From assembly GCA_937958675.1 (NCBI GenBank), contig CALGND010000067.1, positions 19,080 through 83,079 on the forward strand: DNA of 64,000 nt. Reading direction: 5' to 3'. The notes under the pieces were generated by a model. The model saw only the letters and a program-made list of their open reading frames with translations, was not told the DNA's origin and searched no databases. The translations under genes and the position numbers were made by a program. Origin of the DNA: an uncultured Granulosicoccaceae bacterium. Its GTDB lineage: Bacteria > Pseudomonadota > Gammaproteobacteria > Granulosicoccales > Granulosicoccaceae. Shown piece after piece: positions 26,303-35,253 of this stretch. Position 1 is the stretch's first letter. Every line of letters begins with the position of its first letter.

Positions 26303-27046
26303 ATGAATCTTGTTGGTACTTTAGGCAAAATGCTTTTAAGCAACGCAATGAAGGGTGGTGGTGGTGCCGATATCCTCGGCAACCTGCTCGGTGGTGCTGC
26401 TCAAAAGGGTCAGGCAGGCGCAGGTGGCTTGGGCGGTCTACTTGGCAATGCTAGCCAAGGTGGCGGCGGCGGTCTTGGTGATCTACTTGGCAAGCTTCAA
26501 CAAAGCGGCCAAGGTCAAGTACAGCAACAAGCTCCACAAGGTGCTAACGCTGGTGCAGGCGGTTTAGGTGATTTACTCGGCGGCTTATTGGGCGGCCAAG
26601 CAGGTGCACAAGGTGGTGGCTTAGGTGATTTACTCGGTAGTGCATTAGGTGGACAAGTGCCAGGTGCCCAGGTGCCAGCTCCTACAGCTCAGCAAACCGG
26701 CCAAGCAGAACTACTCATTAAAGCGATGATCAGCGCTGCAAAATCTGATGGCGCAGTCGATGCGCAAGAGCAGGAAAAAATCGTTGGCCAACTAGGCGAT
26801 ATCGATGCTGAAGAAGCAGCGTTTATCAGAGCGGAAATGCAAAAACCTCTTGATTTGGCTGGCCTTGTAAGCAGCGTTCCTCGTGGTATGGAGCAACAGG
26901 TTTACTTGCTATCTTTGATGTCAATAAATTTGGATTCAAAAGCTGAGGCTGACTACCTAGATAAATTGGCTCAAGGTTTAAATATCAATAACCAAGTGAG
27001 CAATCAATTACATCAAGAACTTGGCGCGCCGTTGTTATACGCATAA
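26303..27046 (+). CDS. DUF533 / TerB-like protein with glycine-rich N-terminus
   Basis: 247 residues, GGAG seven bases upstream. The first 125 residues are Gly-, Leu- and Gln-rich with repeated GGLGDLLG units. The C-terminal 100 residues match DUF533 of the YebE type: AELLIKAMISAAKSDGAVD, then VDAQEQEKIVGQL and YLDKLAQGL, a TerB-like helical fold. The Gly-rich half may be flexible or membrane-associated. Function is unknown. Three genes for a secreted crystallin, a DUF2959 lipoprotein and DUF2288 follow on the same strand. Confidence 0.85.
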   Translation: MNLVGTLGKMLLSNAMKGGGGADILGNLLGGAAQKGQAGAGGLGGLLGNASQGGGGGLGDLLGKLQQSGQGQVQQQAPQGANAGAGGLGDLLGGLLGGQAGAQGGGLGDLLGSALGGQVPGAQVPAPTAQQTGQAELLIKAMISAAKSDGAVDAQEQEKIVGQLGDIDAEEAAFIRAEMQKPLDLAGLVSSVPRGMEQQVYLLSLMSINLDSKAEADYLDKLAQGLNINNQVSNQLHQELGAPLLYA

Positions 27047-27083
27047 ACCACCAAACCAACAGATCGTAAAACTGGGGAATAAT

Positions 27084-28622
27084 ATGAAACGCTGTGTGCT
27101 TTTGCTCCTATTAGCATTTCCAATGCTGGCGTCTGCCGACGTCACGTTTTACTCCAAGTGTGATTATAAAGGCCCTGGTGTGGCATTAGCACCAGGGGAT
27201 TACACTGCCAGAGAGATGCTGCAATTCGGTATTCCTCAAGATTCCATATCTGCTGTAGACGTGCCACGTGGCCTAACGGTTACACTTTATGAAAACGATT
27301 TATTTGATGGGCGTTATGGCACTTTGAAGCGATCTGATCCGTGCTTAACTAACGACCGTTTTGATGATGTGGTCAGCTCTATCTCCATAAGAGAGAGCTT
27401 TGAGGTCACCACACCGATAGCGCAAGCTGATACTCGATCCAATGCGGGTATTACGCTTTATACCGAATGTGGTTTTGCTGGTAGCTCTGCAATCGTTGGT
27501 GAGGGTAATTACAATCTCTCGCAATTAAAGAAGCTTGGCATCCCCGACAACACAGTTTCGTCGGTGAAGGTGGCTGATGGCTATGCGGTGACACTCTACG
27601 AAAATGATTTTCTCAGGGGGCGCTCTGGGCGCTTAGTTCAAGACCTTAGTTGCCTTCAGAATGATAAATTCGATGATACCGTAAGCTCAGTAGCCGTAGT
27701 GCGCAGTGCTGATGCCGTCATTGAAACACCAACACCAGCAGCGGTGGCTCAGTCTGCAATCACTTTGTATTCCGAATGCAACTACAAAGGCCGTGCTGTC
27801 AATGTGGAGGAAGGTGAGTTCTCCACCGAGATGCTGCTTAAGCTAGGTGTGGCAAATAACTCTATTTCTTCTATCCGAGTATCAGACGGGTTTCAGGTTG
27901 AGTTGTTTGAAAACGATTTTTATCGAGGTTCTTCTGGCACCTTGCGCCAAAACGATAATTGCTTAGTTGATGATCGGTTTAACGATACCATTTCCTCATT
28001 GATTGTATCTCGAGATCCACGTGCGGTCGCAGATGCCGAAGTGGCGGCTACGGTAAAAGACAACCGTGTTGGCGTAACGGTTTTTGGCCATTGCAACTAT
28101 AAAGGTGGCAGCGTCAAAATAAAGGTTGGCGAATACAATGTAGACGCATTGAAGGCCCTTCGGATCAAAGACAATGTTATTTCTTCTTTCAAGGTGGAGA
28201 AAGGCTTTCAAGTCACTATGTATGATGCGGCTGATTTTACTGGTCAAGGCAAAATATTCACTGAAAACGATAGCTGCCTGGATGACGACAGATTGAATGA
28301 GGCGGTGTCCTCATTGGTCGTTGAGCCCTTGAAAGTTACAAGACCTACCAACAACCAAGTTACGCAAATCAGAAAGCCGACGGTAACTTCCAGTGACAAC
28401 GATTTGGCTGCGGTTAACAAGGCACTTCAATGTGTAGAACAATATGTGTCTCGGGGCCTATGTGATTCGCACCGTTGGGCAAATATCAGCCAACGCTGTG
28501 ATCTTGCAAAAACTGAGCTGATGACAGATGGCTATTTGCGTGGTCATGTTGATGCGGGTAACTGTAAAACTGAATACTGGGAAGAACTTTCAAGGCGTGT
28601 TGCTAACCCAGCGCAGCGTTAG
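27084..28622 (+). CDS. Secreted four-domain beta-gamma-crystallin protein
   Basis: 512 residues; the preferred ATG 27084 gives a clean signal peptide (CVLLLLLAFPMLASA). Four crystallin domains of about 85 residues follow, beginning at VTFYSKCDYKG, ITLYTECGFAG, ITLYSECNYKG and VTVFGHCNYKG. Each has two Ca2+ clamp motifs of the type (N/D)(N/D)xx(S/T)S: QDSISA and DDVVSS; DNTVSS and DDTVSS; NNSISS and NDTISS; DNVISS and NEAVSS. The first and last clamps are degenerate. The C-terminal 65 residues hold four cysteines (QCVEQY, GLCDSH, QRCDLA, GNCKTE), probably two disulfides. Extracellular calcium binding is likely; the role is unknown. Confidence 0.9.
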   Translation: MKRCVLLLLLAFPMLASADVTFYSKCDYKGPGVALAPGDYTAREMLQFGIPQDSISAVDVPRGLTVTLYENDLFDGRYGTLKRSDPCLTNDRFDDVVSSISIRESFEVTTPIAQADTRSNAGITLYTECGFAGSSAIVGEGNYNLSQLKKLGIPDNTVSSVKVADGYAVTLYENDFLRGRSGRLVQDLSCLQNDKFDDTVSSVAVVRSADAVIETPTPAAVAQSAITLYSECNYKGRAVNVEEGEFSTEMLLKLGVANNSISSIRVSDGFQVELFENDFYRGSSGTLRQNDNCLVDDRFNDTISSLIVSRDPRAVADAEVAATVKDNRVGVTVFGHCNYKGGSVKIKVGEYNVDALKALRIKDNVISSFKVEKGFQVTMYDAADFTGQGKIFTENDSCLDDDRLNEAVSSLVVEPLKVTRPTNNQVTQIRKPTVTSSDNDLAAVNKALQCVEQYVSRGLCDSHRWANISQRCDLAKTELMTDGYLRGHVDAGNCKTEYWEELSRRVANPAQR

Positions 28623-28656
28623 CGTTTAATTAATTAATGAGAAGAGCTTATTTGTA

Positions 28657-29304
28657 ATGATGACAAACAGAGTAATTTTGTTGGCAGCACTAACGTTGTC
28701 GTTTTCCGCTTGCAGTACTGTTAAGTACAACACGCTAGAAAAGGTTGGCATACACAAACGCGATATATTGGTTTCTGATGTAAAAGAAGCACGCGATGCG
28801 CAAAAAGATGCACAAGGGCAGTTTCAAGATGCGCTAGAGCGTTTTGGAACCGTCATCGAAATCGAAGAAACCAATTTGAAAAAGGCATACAACCGACTAA
28901 AGGATGAATACGACGACAGTGTCGATGCAGCCGAGGACGTGTCTGATGAAATTAATGATGTTGAGAAGGTGGCGGGTGATCTTTTCAAAGAGTGGGAAAA
29001 CGAAATCAAGCAATATTCAGATGCCAATTTGCGCCGCGATAGCCAATCAAAATTACGTGATACTCAAGGTCGTTACAAGCAAATGCTATCGAGCATGAAG
29101 GCGGCTGAGGCAAGTATGCAACCGGTGCTGGCCACGTTTAAAGATAATGTTTTATACCTTAAGCACAACCTAAACGCTCAAGCTGTGGGTTCCTTGCGAG
29201 GCACATTTAATAGCCTGGAAGGAGATATTGAACGATTAGTTAATCAAATGAATCAATCAATTGAGCGTTCAAATGATTTCATCGCACAAATGAAAACTTC
29301 ATGA
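28657..29304 (+). CDS. DUF2959 lipoprotein
   Basis: 215 residues. The N-terminus has a lipoprotein signal with lipobox FSAC (cleavage before Cys19). The rest is highly charged and helical, with coiled-coil stretches (KEARDAQKDAQGQFQDALERF, then VSDEINDVEKVAGDLFKEW). It matches DUF2959, an outer-membrane-associated family with no assigned function that I can name. The stop codon overlaps the start of the DUF2288 gene (ATGA), and the crystallin gene lies 34 bp before it, so these genes are co-transcribed. Confidence 0.85.
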   Translation: MMTNRVILLAALTLSFSACSTVKYNTLEKVGIHKRDILVSDVKEARDAQKDAQGQFQDALERFGTVIEIEETNLKKAYNRLKDEYDDSVDAAEDVSDEINDVEKVAGDLFKEWENEIKQYSDANLRRDSQSKLRDTQGRYKQMLSSMKAAEASMQPVLATFKDNVLYLKHNLNAQAVGSLRGTFNSLEGDIERLVNQMNQSIERSNDFIAQMKTS

Positions 29305-29645
29305 GTTCTGATGAACTAGCAGAGCAAGGCTTACAAGAATCCGACTTACAGGCCAAGCTAAATAGCGAAACCGCGATTATTGATTGGAATGAGTTAGTTA
29401 AGCATTTTGCGCGCGGGGTTGTGATAAAGATTAATCCTTCGCTGGATTTACTTGAAGCCGCTGAGGGTTTAGCAACCGATAACGTCAAGCAATTTGAAGA
29501 GTGGGTTGCTACGGGCAAGCTCAGCCGCGCCAGTGATGATGATGCGCGTGATTGGACAGCGCGAGAACCAGACTTTTGGTGTGTGGTAGCAGCGCCTTGG
29601 GTGCTAGTGCAGGAAAAACTTCCGGGGTCTAGTCAGATTAATTAA
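29301..29645 (+). CDS. DUF2288 protein
   Basis: 114 residues. It matches DUF2288: AKLNSETAIIDWNELVKHF, ARGVVIKINPSLDLLE and FWCVVAAPWVLVQEKL. No signal peptide or known catalytic motif. It is cytoplasmic and of unknown function. The start overlaps the DUF2959 stop. The stop is followed immediately by a 72-bp palindromic repeat that may end the transcript. Confidence 0.88.
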   Translation: MSSDELAEQGLQESDLQAKLNSETAIIDWNELVKHFARGVVIKINPSLDLLEAAEGLATDNVKQFEEWVATGKLSRASDDDARDWTAREPDFWCVVAAPWVLVQEKLPGSSQIN

Positions 29646-29717
29646 TGTCGTCCTCGCGAAGGCGGGGAACCATGTCAATCGAAACATGGGCCTCGTCTGT
29701 GCGGTGCGAGGACGACA
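29646..29717. repeat. Palindromic repeat, copy 1
   Basis: 72 bp bounded by perfect 12-bp inverted arms TGTCGTCCTCGC (29646-29657) and GCGAGGACGACA (29706-29717). A second inner stem CCATGT / ACATGG lies at 29670-29675 and 29684-29689. The left part CTCGCGAAGGCGGGGA closely resembles the copy at 46249-46346. It belongs to the type of small dispersed palindromes (RPE/REP-like) common in proteobacteria. It lies between two converging genes and may act as a bidirectional terminator. Confidence 0.75.
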
Positions 29718-29733
29718 CTGCTTTGGGATCGAA

Positions 29734-30945
29734 CTAACCAGGCTTATAGTGCGATTCCACATAATTTTGTACGATTGTTTGAAACTCCTCAGCGATATTG
29801 TCACCTTTCAGTGTGACATCGCGTTCACCATCAATAAACACCGGTGCGACTGGCCTTTCTCCGGTGCCGGGTAGGCTAATGCCGATGTTAGCGTGTTTGC
29901 TTTCACCGGGTCCGTTCACCACGCAGCCCATTACCGCGACGGACATATCTTCAACGCCTGGGTGCTTGTCTTTCCAATCAGGCATGCTATCGCGCAAGTA
30001 AGTTTGTATACGCTCGGCGAGTGTTTGAAAGTACGTGCTGCTAGTGCGACCGCAGCCTGGGCAGGCAGTCACCATGGGCGTGAAAGATCTTAAGCCCATT
30101 GTCTGTAAAATTTCCTGCGCCACGATGACTTCTTTAGTGCGATCACCGCCGGGTTCTGGTGTGAGTGAAATACGAATGGTATCGCCAATGCCTTGCTGTA
30201 GTAGCACAGCCAATGCGGCAGTGGACGCTACAATTCCCTTAGATCCCATACCGGCTTCAGTTAAGCCTAAGTGCAATGCGTAATCGCAGCGTCTGGCAAG
30301 CTCTTGATAAACTTGAATGAGATCCTGTACTCGACTCATCTTGCAAGAGATGATGATCTTGTTGCTTGGTAGGCCAATATCTTCTGCTTTGGCTGCGCTT
30401 TCCAGTGCCGATGCAATCACGGCTTCTCGGTTGATTTGGTCCAACGGCTTTGGATGAGCGAGGGCTGCGTTTTTGTCAAGTAGGCGAGCGAGCAGCTCCT
30501 GGTCGAGGCTGCCCCAATTAGCGCCAATACGAACCGGTTTATCAAGCTTTGCCGCAATTTCGATCATTTGGCTAAATTGCTCATCTCGTTTACGACCGCG
30601 GCCTACATTGCCTGGATTGATGCGGAATTTATCGAGGGTTTCAGCGCAAGCAGGCACGCTGGACAATAATTTGTGCCCATTAAAATGAAAATCACCGACA
30701 ATGGGCACGTGTACACCCATCCGCTCCAGATTCTCGCGTATTTCGGGCACGGCACGTGCTGCGGCTTCAGTGTTGACGGTGATGCGAACCAGCTCAGAGC
30801 CCGCTCTAGCGAGGTCTGCGATTTGATTGGCTGTGCGTATAACATCTTCGGTATCGGTGTTGGTCATGGATTGCACACCTATTGGTGCGCCTCCGCCGAT
30901 GTTGACCGAGGAAACAGTTACTGACTGCGAGGCTCTACGTGGCAT
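29734..30945 (-). CDS. ispG: 4-hydroxy-3-methylbut-2-enyl diphosphate synthase
   Basis: 403 residues. IspG (GcpE) converts MEcPP to HMBPP in the non-mevalonate isoprenoid pathway, using a 4Fe-4S cluster and reducing power. Typical parts are [12 protein letters not shown] near the start, [20 protein letters not shown], and the cluster ligands CPGCGR plus [10 protein letters not shown] in the C-terminal part. Length and motifs match the single-domain bacterial form. It is divergent from hrcA. Confidence 0.95.
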   Translation of the reverse strand: MPRRASQSVTVSSVNIGGGAPIGVQSMTNTDTEDVIRTANQIADLARAGSELVRITVNTEAAARAVPEIRENLERMGVHVPIVGDFHFNGHKLLSSVPACAETLDKFRINPGNVGRGRKRDEQFSQMIEIAAKLDKPVRIGANWGSLDQELLARLLDKNAALAHPKPLDQINREAVIASALESAAKAEDIGLPSNKIIISCKMSRVQDLIQVYQELARRCDYALHLGLTEAGMGSKGIVASTAALAVLLQQGIGDTIRISLTPEPGGDRTKEVIVAQEILQTMGLRSFTPMVTACPGCGRTSSTYFQTLAERIQTYLRDSMPDWKDKHPGVEDMSVAVMGCVVNGPGESKHANIGISLPGTGERPVAPVFIDGERDVTLKGDNIAEEFQTIVQNYVESHYKPG

Positions 30946-30985
30946 AAAATAGGGTTGTGTTGGCCCAGATGGCCCTTAGTTTAGC

Positions 30986-31024
30986 CTTAAGTAACTTATG
31001 AGTGACTTATTAAGTGTCTTAAGT
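30986..31024. promoter_or_regulatory. AT-rich dyad region between ispG and hrcA
   Basis: Two CTTAAGT direct repeats (30986-30992 and 31018-31024) flank the dyad ACTTATTAAGT (31005-31015). The segment lies in the divergent promoter region. It does not match the CIRCE operator (TTAGCACTC-N9-GAGTGCTAA). It may be a promoter or operator; no assignment is possible from sequence alone. Confidence 0.3.
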
Positions 31025-31059
31025 GAGTGGCATCGTTGCCAAAAGCTGCGGAAAATACC

Positions 31060-32136
31060 ATGGTATCGGACCTGGATCTAGAATTTAACGAACGAGAGCA
31101 GCATATTCTGAAATTGCTGGTCGATCACTATATCAGCCAAGGGCAACCGGTAGGCTCGCGCACGCTATCGCGTTTACCGGGAATCGACATCAGCGCGGCG
31201 TCTGTACGTAATGTCATGGGTGATCTTGAGCAAATGGGTTTGCTCAAGTCGCCACATACCTCAGCTGGCCGTGTTCCAACCTCTAAGGCTTTTCGGGTGT
31301 TTGTTGATACGCTGCTCGAAGTGCAGCCTGTAGATGAATCCTCAATCACGCGTATGCGTACAGCACTTGATCCTAACCTCAGCGATCAAAATTTAGTGAC
31401 CGTTGCCTCAAACTATTTGTCAGGCTTTACGCGTATGGCGGGCATGGTAACGGTGCCGCGGCGAGATGAACCGCCGATGAAGCAGGTTGAGTTTATTCCT
31501 TTATCTGATAAGCGTGTGTTGGTCGTGCTGATCATTAACGATAAAGAAGTGCAAAACCGCATTATCCATACCGAGCAGGACTACTCCAAAGATGACCTAG
31601 ACAAATTTGCCCGAATGCTCAACACCGAATACTTGGGTCGGCCCTTGCAAGAAGTCCGGGATCTATTGCGTCAAGACTTGCAGAAAACTCGCTCTAATAT
31701 GAGCCAAACTATGCAGCTGATGATTGATGTTGCGGGAAAAATATTCGACGAAGAGGGTGAGACAGATAGCGCGGCTGATAATATGGTGGTGGCGGGCGAG
31801 ACTAATCTGATGGGGCATTCCGACCTGCACGACGTTAAAAAGCTGCGTGAGCTTTTTGAAGCTTTTGAGGCGAAACGCGAGATCTATCATTTACTTGAAC
31901 AATGTGTATCAGCTGATGGTGTGCAGATATTTATTGGCCGCGAATCTGGCTATGATGCGCTGGGTGAATGCAGCCTGGTTACCGCCCCTTATGAAATGGA
32001 TGGCAAGGTGTTAGGCGTATTAGGCGTGGTTGGCCCTAAGCGAATGGCTTATGATCACGTCATTCCTGTGGTAGATCTAACATCAAAGCTTCTTAGTGCG
32101 GCCTTGAATTCTCAAAATCAAACGGATAAACGGTGA
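31060..32136 (+). CDS. hrcA: Heat-inducible transcription repressor HrcA
   Basis: 358 residues from ATG 31060 (GTG 31027 gives 369). HrcA represses heat-shock operons by binding CIRCE DNA, with its activity tuned by the GroE chaperone. The winged-helix N-terminus is seen in NEREQHILKLLVDHYI, GQPVGSRTLSRLPG and SAASVRNVMGDLEQMGLL, then SPHTSAGRVPTSKAFRVFVD. The C-terminal part has LGECSLVTAPYEMDG and GVVGPKRMAYDHVIP. It heads the hrcA-grpE-dnaK-dnaJ set. I see no CIRCE element at any of the four promoters here. Confidence 0.93.
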   Translation: MVSDLDLEFNEREQHILKLLVDHYISQGQPVGSRTLSRLPGIDISAASVRNVMGDLEQMGLLKSPHTSAGRVPTSKAFRVFVDTLLEVQPVDESSITRMRTALDPNLSDQNLVTVASNYLSGFTRMAGMVTVPRRDEPPMKQVEFIPLSDKRVLVVLIINDKEVQNRIIHTEQDYSKDDLDKFARMLNTEYLGRPLQEVRDLLRQDLQKTRSNMSQTMQLMIDVAGKIFDEEGETDSAADNMVVAGETNLMGHSDLHDVKKLRELFEAFEAKREIYHLLEQCVSADGVQIFIGRESGYDALGECSLVTAPYEMDGKVLGVLGVVGPKRMAYDHVIPVVDLTSKLLSAALNSQNQTDKR

Positions 32137-32144
32137 ACGTGCCG

Positions 32145-32177
32145 CTTGAATTTGCCAAAAGAAGCCACACAAACGTG
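32145..32177 (+). promoter_or_regulatory. Shared motif and hairpin upstream of grpE
   Basis: GAATTTGCCAAA (32148-32159) and AAGCCACAC (32162-32170) recur at 33121-33144 before dnaK, with a 2-bp versus 3-bp gap. Here the second motif forms a 7-bp stem GCCACAC-AAAC-GTGTGGC. CTTGAA (32145-32150) resembles a sigma-32 -35 box, but no CCCCAT-like -10 follows at the right distance. It may be the end of hrcA or a regulatory site. Confidence 0.4.
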
Positions 32178-32272
32178 TGGCGATTAAGTGATGATAACTG
32201 CGTGTAACATCCGCAAAAAGTTTACAAAACAACTTGTATTGAAGACGCTGGGCTGCGGCCCAAGGAAATTGA

Positions 32273-32938
32273 ATGACGCCTGAAAAACACGACCCCATGG
32301 AGAATGAAGCTGAGAATGAAGGGCTTGATGACTCAATGGAGATTGACCCTAATTTAGAATCTGAGCAAAGCACTGAGAAAGACGCCGTTACAGAGGGCGT
32401 CGATGCGGATGCTGTCGTAGATTCCGATGATCCTCTAGGCTTTGGTAACAGTCGGATGGCTGATGAAGCCACACCGGCTGAGCTCGCCGAACAGCTCGCT
32501 GCGGCTGAAGCCAAGGCTAATGATCATTGGCAGCGATTACTTTTGATGCAGGCGGATATGGAGAATCAGCGTAAGCGGGCGCAGAAGGAAGTCTCTAATG
32601 CCAAGAAATTTGCTCTCGAAGGCGTGGTTAATGAGCTATTACCTGTCAGAGACAGCCTCGAGATGGGTATTCAAGCCGCACAGCAAGATGATGCTGGGGT
32701 TGAGCAGATTGTTGAGGGCTCAGAGCTGACGCTAAAAATGCTTACGCAAGCATTTGAAAAATATAATATTGTTGAAATTAATCCGATTGATGAGAAGTTT
32801 AATCCGGAGTTTCATCAGGCAATGTCGATGCAGGAAATCGAAGGCAAGGAGCCCAATACAGTGGCCAGTGTCTTGCAAAAAGGCTACACGCTAAACGACC
32901 GCTTGATTCGGCCTGCGTTAGTCATGGTAGCTAAGTGA
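32273..32938 (+). CDS. grpE: Nucleotide exchange factor GrpE
   Basis: 221 residues, AAGGAAA before the ATG. GrpE releases ADP from DnaK. An acidic, disordered N-terminus of about 70 residues leads into a coiled coil (AEAKANDHWQRLLLMQADMEN) and the C-terminal beta domain (NPEFHQAMSMQEIEGKEPNTV). The C-terminus ends with LIRPALVMVAK, as in bacterial GrpE. It lies between hrcA and dnaK, as in other hrcA-grpE-dnaK-dnaJ operons. Confidence 0.95.
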   Translation: MTPEKHDPMENEAENEGLDDSMEIDPNLESEQSTEKDAVTEGVDADAVVDSDDPLGFGNSRMADEATPAELAEQLAAAEAKANDHWQRLLLMQADMENQRKRAQKEVSNAKKFALEGVVNELLPVRDSLEMGIQAAQQDDAGVEQIVEGSELTLKMLTQAFEKYNIVEINPIDEKFNPEFHQAMSMQEIEGKEPNTVASVLQKGYTLNDRLIRPALVMVAK

Positions 32939-33060
32939 GGTTTTTTGCAACATTTTTGTATCGAATTTGATGCAATTCGTGAGCTAGCGCGGCATACTCT
33001 GAGCGATTTAAGCGATACGATGGCGCGTTGCCATCGCGGCTTGGGGCCTAGGTTAAGTGT

Positions 33061-33084
33061 CCCAAGACAAATATTTGGGTTTTT
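33061..33084 (+). terminator. Weak hairpin with T-run after grpE
   Basis: CCCAA (33061-33065) pairs with TTGGG (33075-33079), followed by TTTTT (33080-33084). The stem is only five pairs with a nine-base loop, so it is weak. It lies about 120 bp past grpE, before the dnaK promoter region. Confidence 0.35.
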
Positions 33085-33120
33085 AACATGAATAGGCCAG
33101 AAATCAGGGTTTAGGCTATT

Positions 33121-33180
33121 GAATTTGCCAAACCCAAGCCACACGTTATTCCCATCATCGGAACGCCTCTAGAGGGTTCC
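33121..33180 (+). promoter_or_regulatory. dnaK upstream region with repeat motif and inverted repeat
   Basis: GAATTTGCCAAA and AAGCCACAC at 33121-33144 copy the motif upstream of grpE. CCCATCAT (33151-33158) resembles a heat-shock -10, but the only TTGAA lies too far upstream (about 26 bp gap). An inverted repeat GGAAC-CCTC-TA-GAGG-GTTCC (33160-33180, one bulged G) follows, about 30 bp before the dnaK start. It could be a 5' UTR hairpin. Confidence 0.4.
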
Positions 33181-33212
33181 ACCTAATTTGCAATTTAAGA
33201 CGAGTAGAGAAC

Positions 33213-35141
33213 ATGGGTACCATAATAGGAATCGACCTCGGCACGACGAATTCGTGTGTTGCGGTTATGGAAGGCGGCAAGCCTCGCGTTATAGAAAACT
33301 CTGAGGGCGATCGAACAACGCCATCGATCGTGGCATTTGCCGACGACGGCGAAGTTATTGTTGGACAGCCGGCCAAGCGTCAGGCGGTCACGAATCCTAA
33401 AAATACACTGTATGCCGTCAAGCGTCTTATTGGTCGTCGCTTTGAAGAGGATGCAGTACAAAAAGACATCGGAATGGTGCCTTACACTATTCTTAAAGCC
33501 GATAATGGTGATGCTTGGGTCGAAGCCGCTGGTGAAAAAATGGCGCCACCTGAAGTGGCTGCACGCATTTTGATGAAGATGAAACAAACAGCTGAGGAAT
33601 ACCTCGGCGACAGCGTTTCTGAAGCGGTTATTACTGTGCCTGCGTACTTCAACGATTCGCAACGTCAAGCAACTAAAGATGCTGGCAAAATTGCAGGCCT
33701 AGATGTTAAACGCATCATCAATGAGCCAACTGCTGCAGCCCTTGCTTATGGCATGGACAAACAACGTGGCAATCAAACTATTGCGGTATATGACTTAGGT
33801 GGTGGTACGTTTGATATCTCAATCATCGAAATTGCCGAGGTTGACGGTGAGCACCAATTTGAAGTGTTGTCGACTAATGGTGATACATTCCTTGGCGGCG
33901 AAGATTTTGACAATCGCTTGATTGATTATCTAGCTGAGGAATTCAAAAAAGAAACAGGTATTGAGTTACATAACGATCCACTTGCACTGCAACGTCTTAA
34001 GGAAGGTGCAGAAAAAGCCAAGATCGAACTTTCAAGCACACAGCAAACCGATGTTAATTTGCCGTACATCACAGCAGACGCCTCAGGTCCTAAGCACCTT
34101 AATATTAAGGTCACACGTGCCAAGTTGGAATCATTGGTAGAAGATCTGGTTCAGCGTACTATCGAGCCTTGCCGTACGGCCTTAAAAGATGCCGGTATCA
34201 GTGGCGCTGAAATCCAAGATGTTGTGATGGTCGGTGGCCAAACTCGTATGCCTAAAGTTCAAGAAGTGGTTAAAGACTTCTTCGGCAAAGAGCCACGAAA
34301 AGACGTTAACCCGGACGAGGCGGTTGCCATTGGTGCGGCTATTCAGGGTGGCGTATTAGGTGGTCAGGTTAAGGATGTGTTGCTACTCGACGTGACACCA
34401 TTGTCGCTAGGTATCGAAACCTACGGCGGTGTGATGACGAAGCTGATTGACAAAAACACAACGATCCCCACTAAGGCGCAGCAAGTTTTCTCTACTGCTG
34501 ATGATAATCAAACAGCCGTAACCGTGCACGTACTGCAGGGTGAGCGAGAGCTTGCTAATGTGAATAAATCGTTGGGTCGATTTGATCTTGCTGATATTCC
34601 TCCTGCACCACGTGGTGTACCGCAAATCGAAGTAATCTTTGACATCGATGCTAACGGCATCATGAACGTATCGGCTAAAGACAAAGCAACTGGCAAGCAA
34701 CAATCGATCGTTATCAAAGCATCCAGTGGTTTGTCTGATGAAGAGATAGATCGCATGGTTCAGGATGCCGAAGATCACGCGGAAGACGATGCAAAAATGC
34801 GTGAGCTGATCGATAGTCGTAATAGGGCAGAGCAGCTGGTTCATGCAACTGAGCGTTCGTTAACAGATCTAGCCGATCAAATTGATGAAGCTGAAAAAGC
34901 CGATATCGAAGCCAAAGTAGCTGAGGTACGTGAAGTGCTAGAAGGCGAAGATAAAGACGCTATCGATGCCAAAGCTGCTGCTCTGAGCGAAGTCACTGCC
35001 AAATTAGCTGAGCGAGCTTATGCTGATCAATCAGCTGGCGAAGATGGTGGTGCCGGTAGCGAATCTGCAGATGCATCGGATGTAGTCGATGATGCCGTAG
35101 ATGCAGAATTTGAAGAGGTTAAAGACGACAAAGCATCTTGA
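33213..35141 (+). CDS. dnaK: Chaperone DnaK (Hsp70)
   Basis: 642 residues, the usual length. DnaK binds exposed hydrophobic segments of proteins and is driven by ATP. Signature parts are [17 protein letters not shown] at the start, [14 protein letters not shown] and [13 protein letters not shown] in the ATPase domain, a substrate-binding domain and an alpha lid. The acidic C-terminus ([11 protein letters not shown]) carries the usual EEV-like end. It is followed by a terminator-like hairpin before dnaJ. Confidence 0.98.
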   Translation: MGTIIGIDLGTTNSCVAVMEGGKPRVIENSEGDRTTPSIVAFADDGEVIVGQPAKRQAVTNPKNTLYAVKRLIGRRFEEDAVQKDIGMVPYTILKADNGDAWVEAAGEKMAPPEVAARILMKMKQTAEEYLGDSVSEAVITVPAYFNDSQRQATKDAGKIAGLDVKRIINEPTAAALAYGMDKQRGNQTIAVYDLGGGTFDISIIEIAEVDGEHQFEVLSTNGDTFLGGEDFDNRLIDYLAEEFKKETGIELHNDPLALQRLKEGAEKAKIELSSTQQTDVNLPYITADASGPKHLNIKVTRAKLESLVEDLVQRTIEPCRTALKDAGISGAEIQDVVMVGGQTRMPKVQEVVKDFFGKEPRKDVNPDEAVAIGAAIQGGVLGGQVKDVLLLDVTPLSLGIETYGGVMTKLIDKNTTIPTKAQQVFSTADDNQTAVTVHVLQGERELANVNKSLGRFDLADIPPAPRGVPQIEVIFDIDANGIMNVSAKDKATGKQQSIVIKASSGLSDEEIDRMVQDAEDHAEDDAKMRELIDSRNRAEQLVHATERSLTDLADQIDEAEKADIEAKVAEVREVLEGEDKDAIDAKAAALSEVTAKLAERAYADQSAGEDGGAGSESADASDVVDDAVDAEFEEVKDDKAS

Positions 35142-35202
35142 TAGACGTTACCTATAAGACGTACTTGAAAGATATGAATTGAAGTCATCATATTAGTAAT
35201 CC

Positions 35203-35230
35203 AGCCCGGAGCACATGCTTCGGGCTTTTT
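35203..35230 (+). terminator. Intrinsic terminator between dnaK and dnaJ
   Basis: AGCCCGGAGC-ACAT-GCTTCGGGCT forms a 10-bp stem with one G-U pair, followed by TTTT. It lies about 60 bp after dnaK and 24 bp before dnaJ. Partial read-through is expected because dnaJ has no other visible promoter, so it likely lowers dnaJ relative to dnaK. Confidence 0.75.
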
Positions 35231-35253
35231 AGCTTAAACGGTTTGTAAGTACC

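Noticed and set aside
33119..33158. Sigma-32 promoter before dnaK
   Set aside because: The TTGAA and CCCAT blocks are about 26 bp apart, too far for the 11-16 bp spacing of heat-shock promoters.
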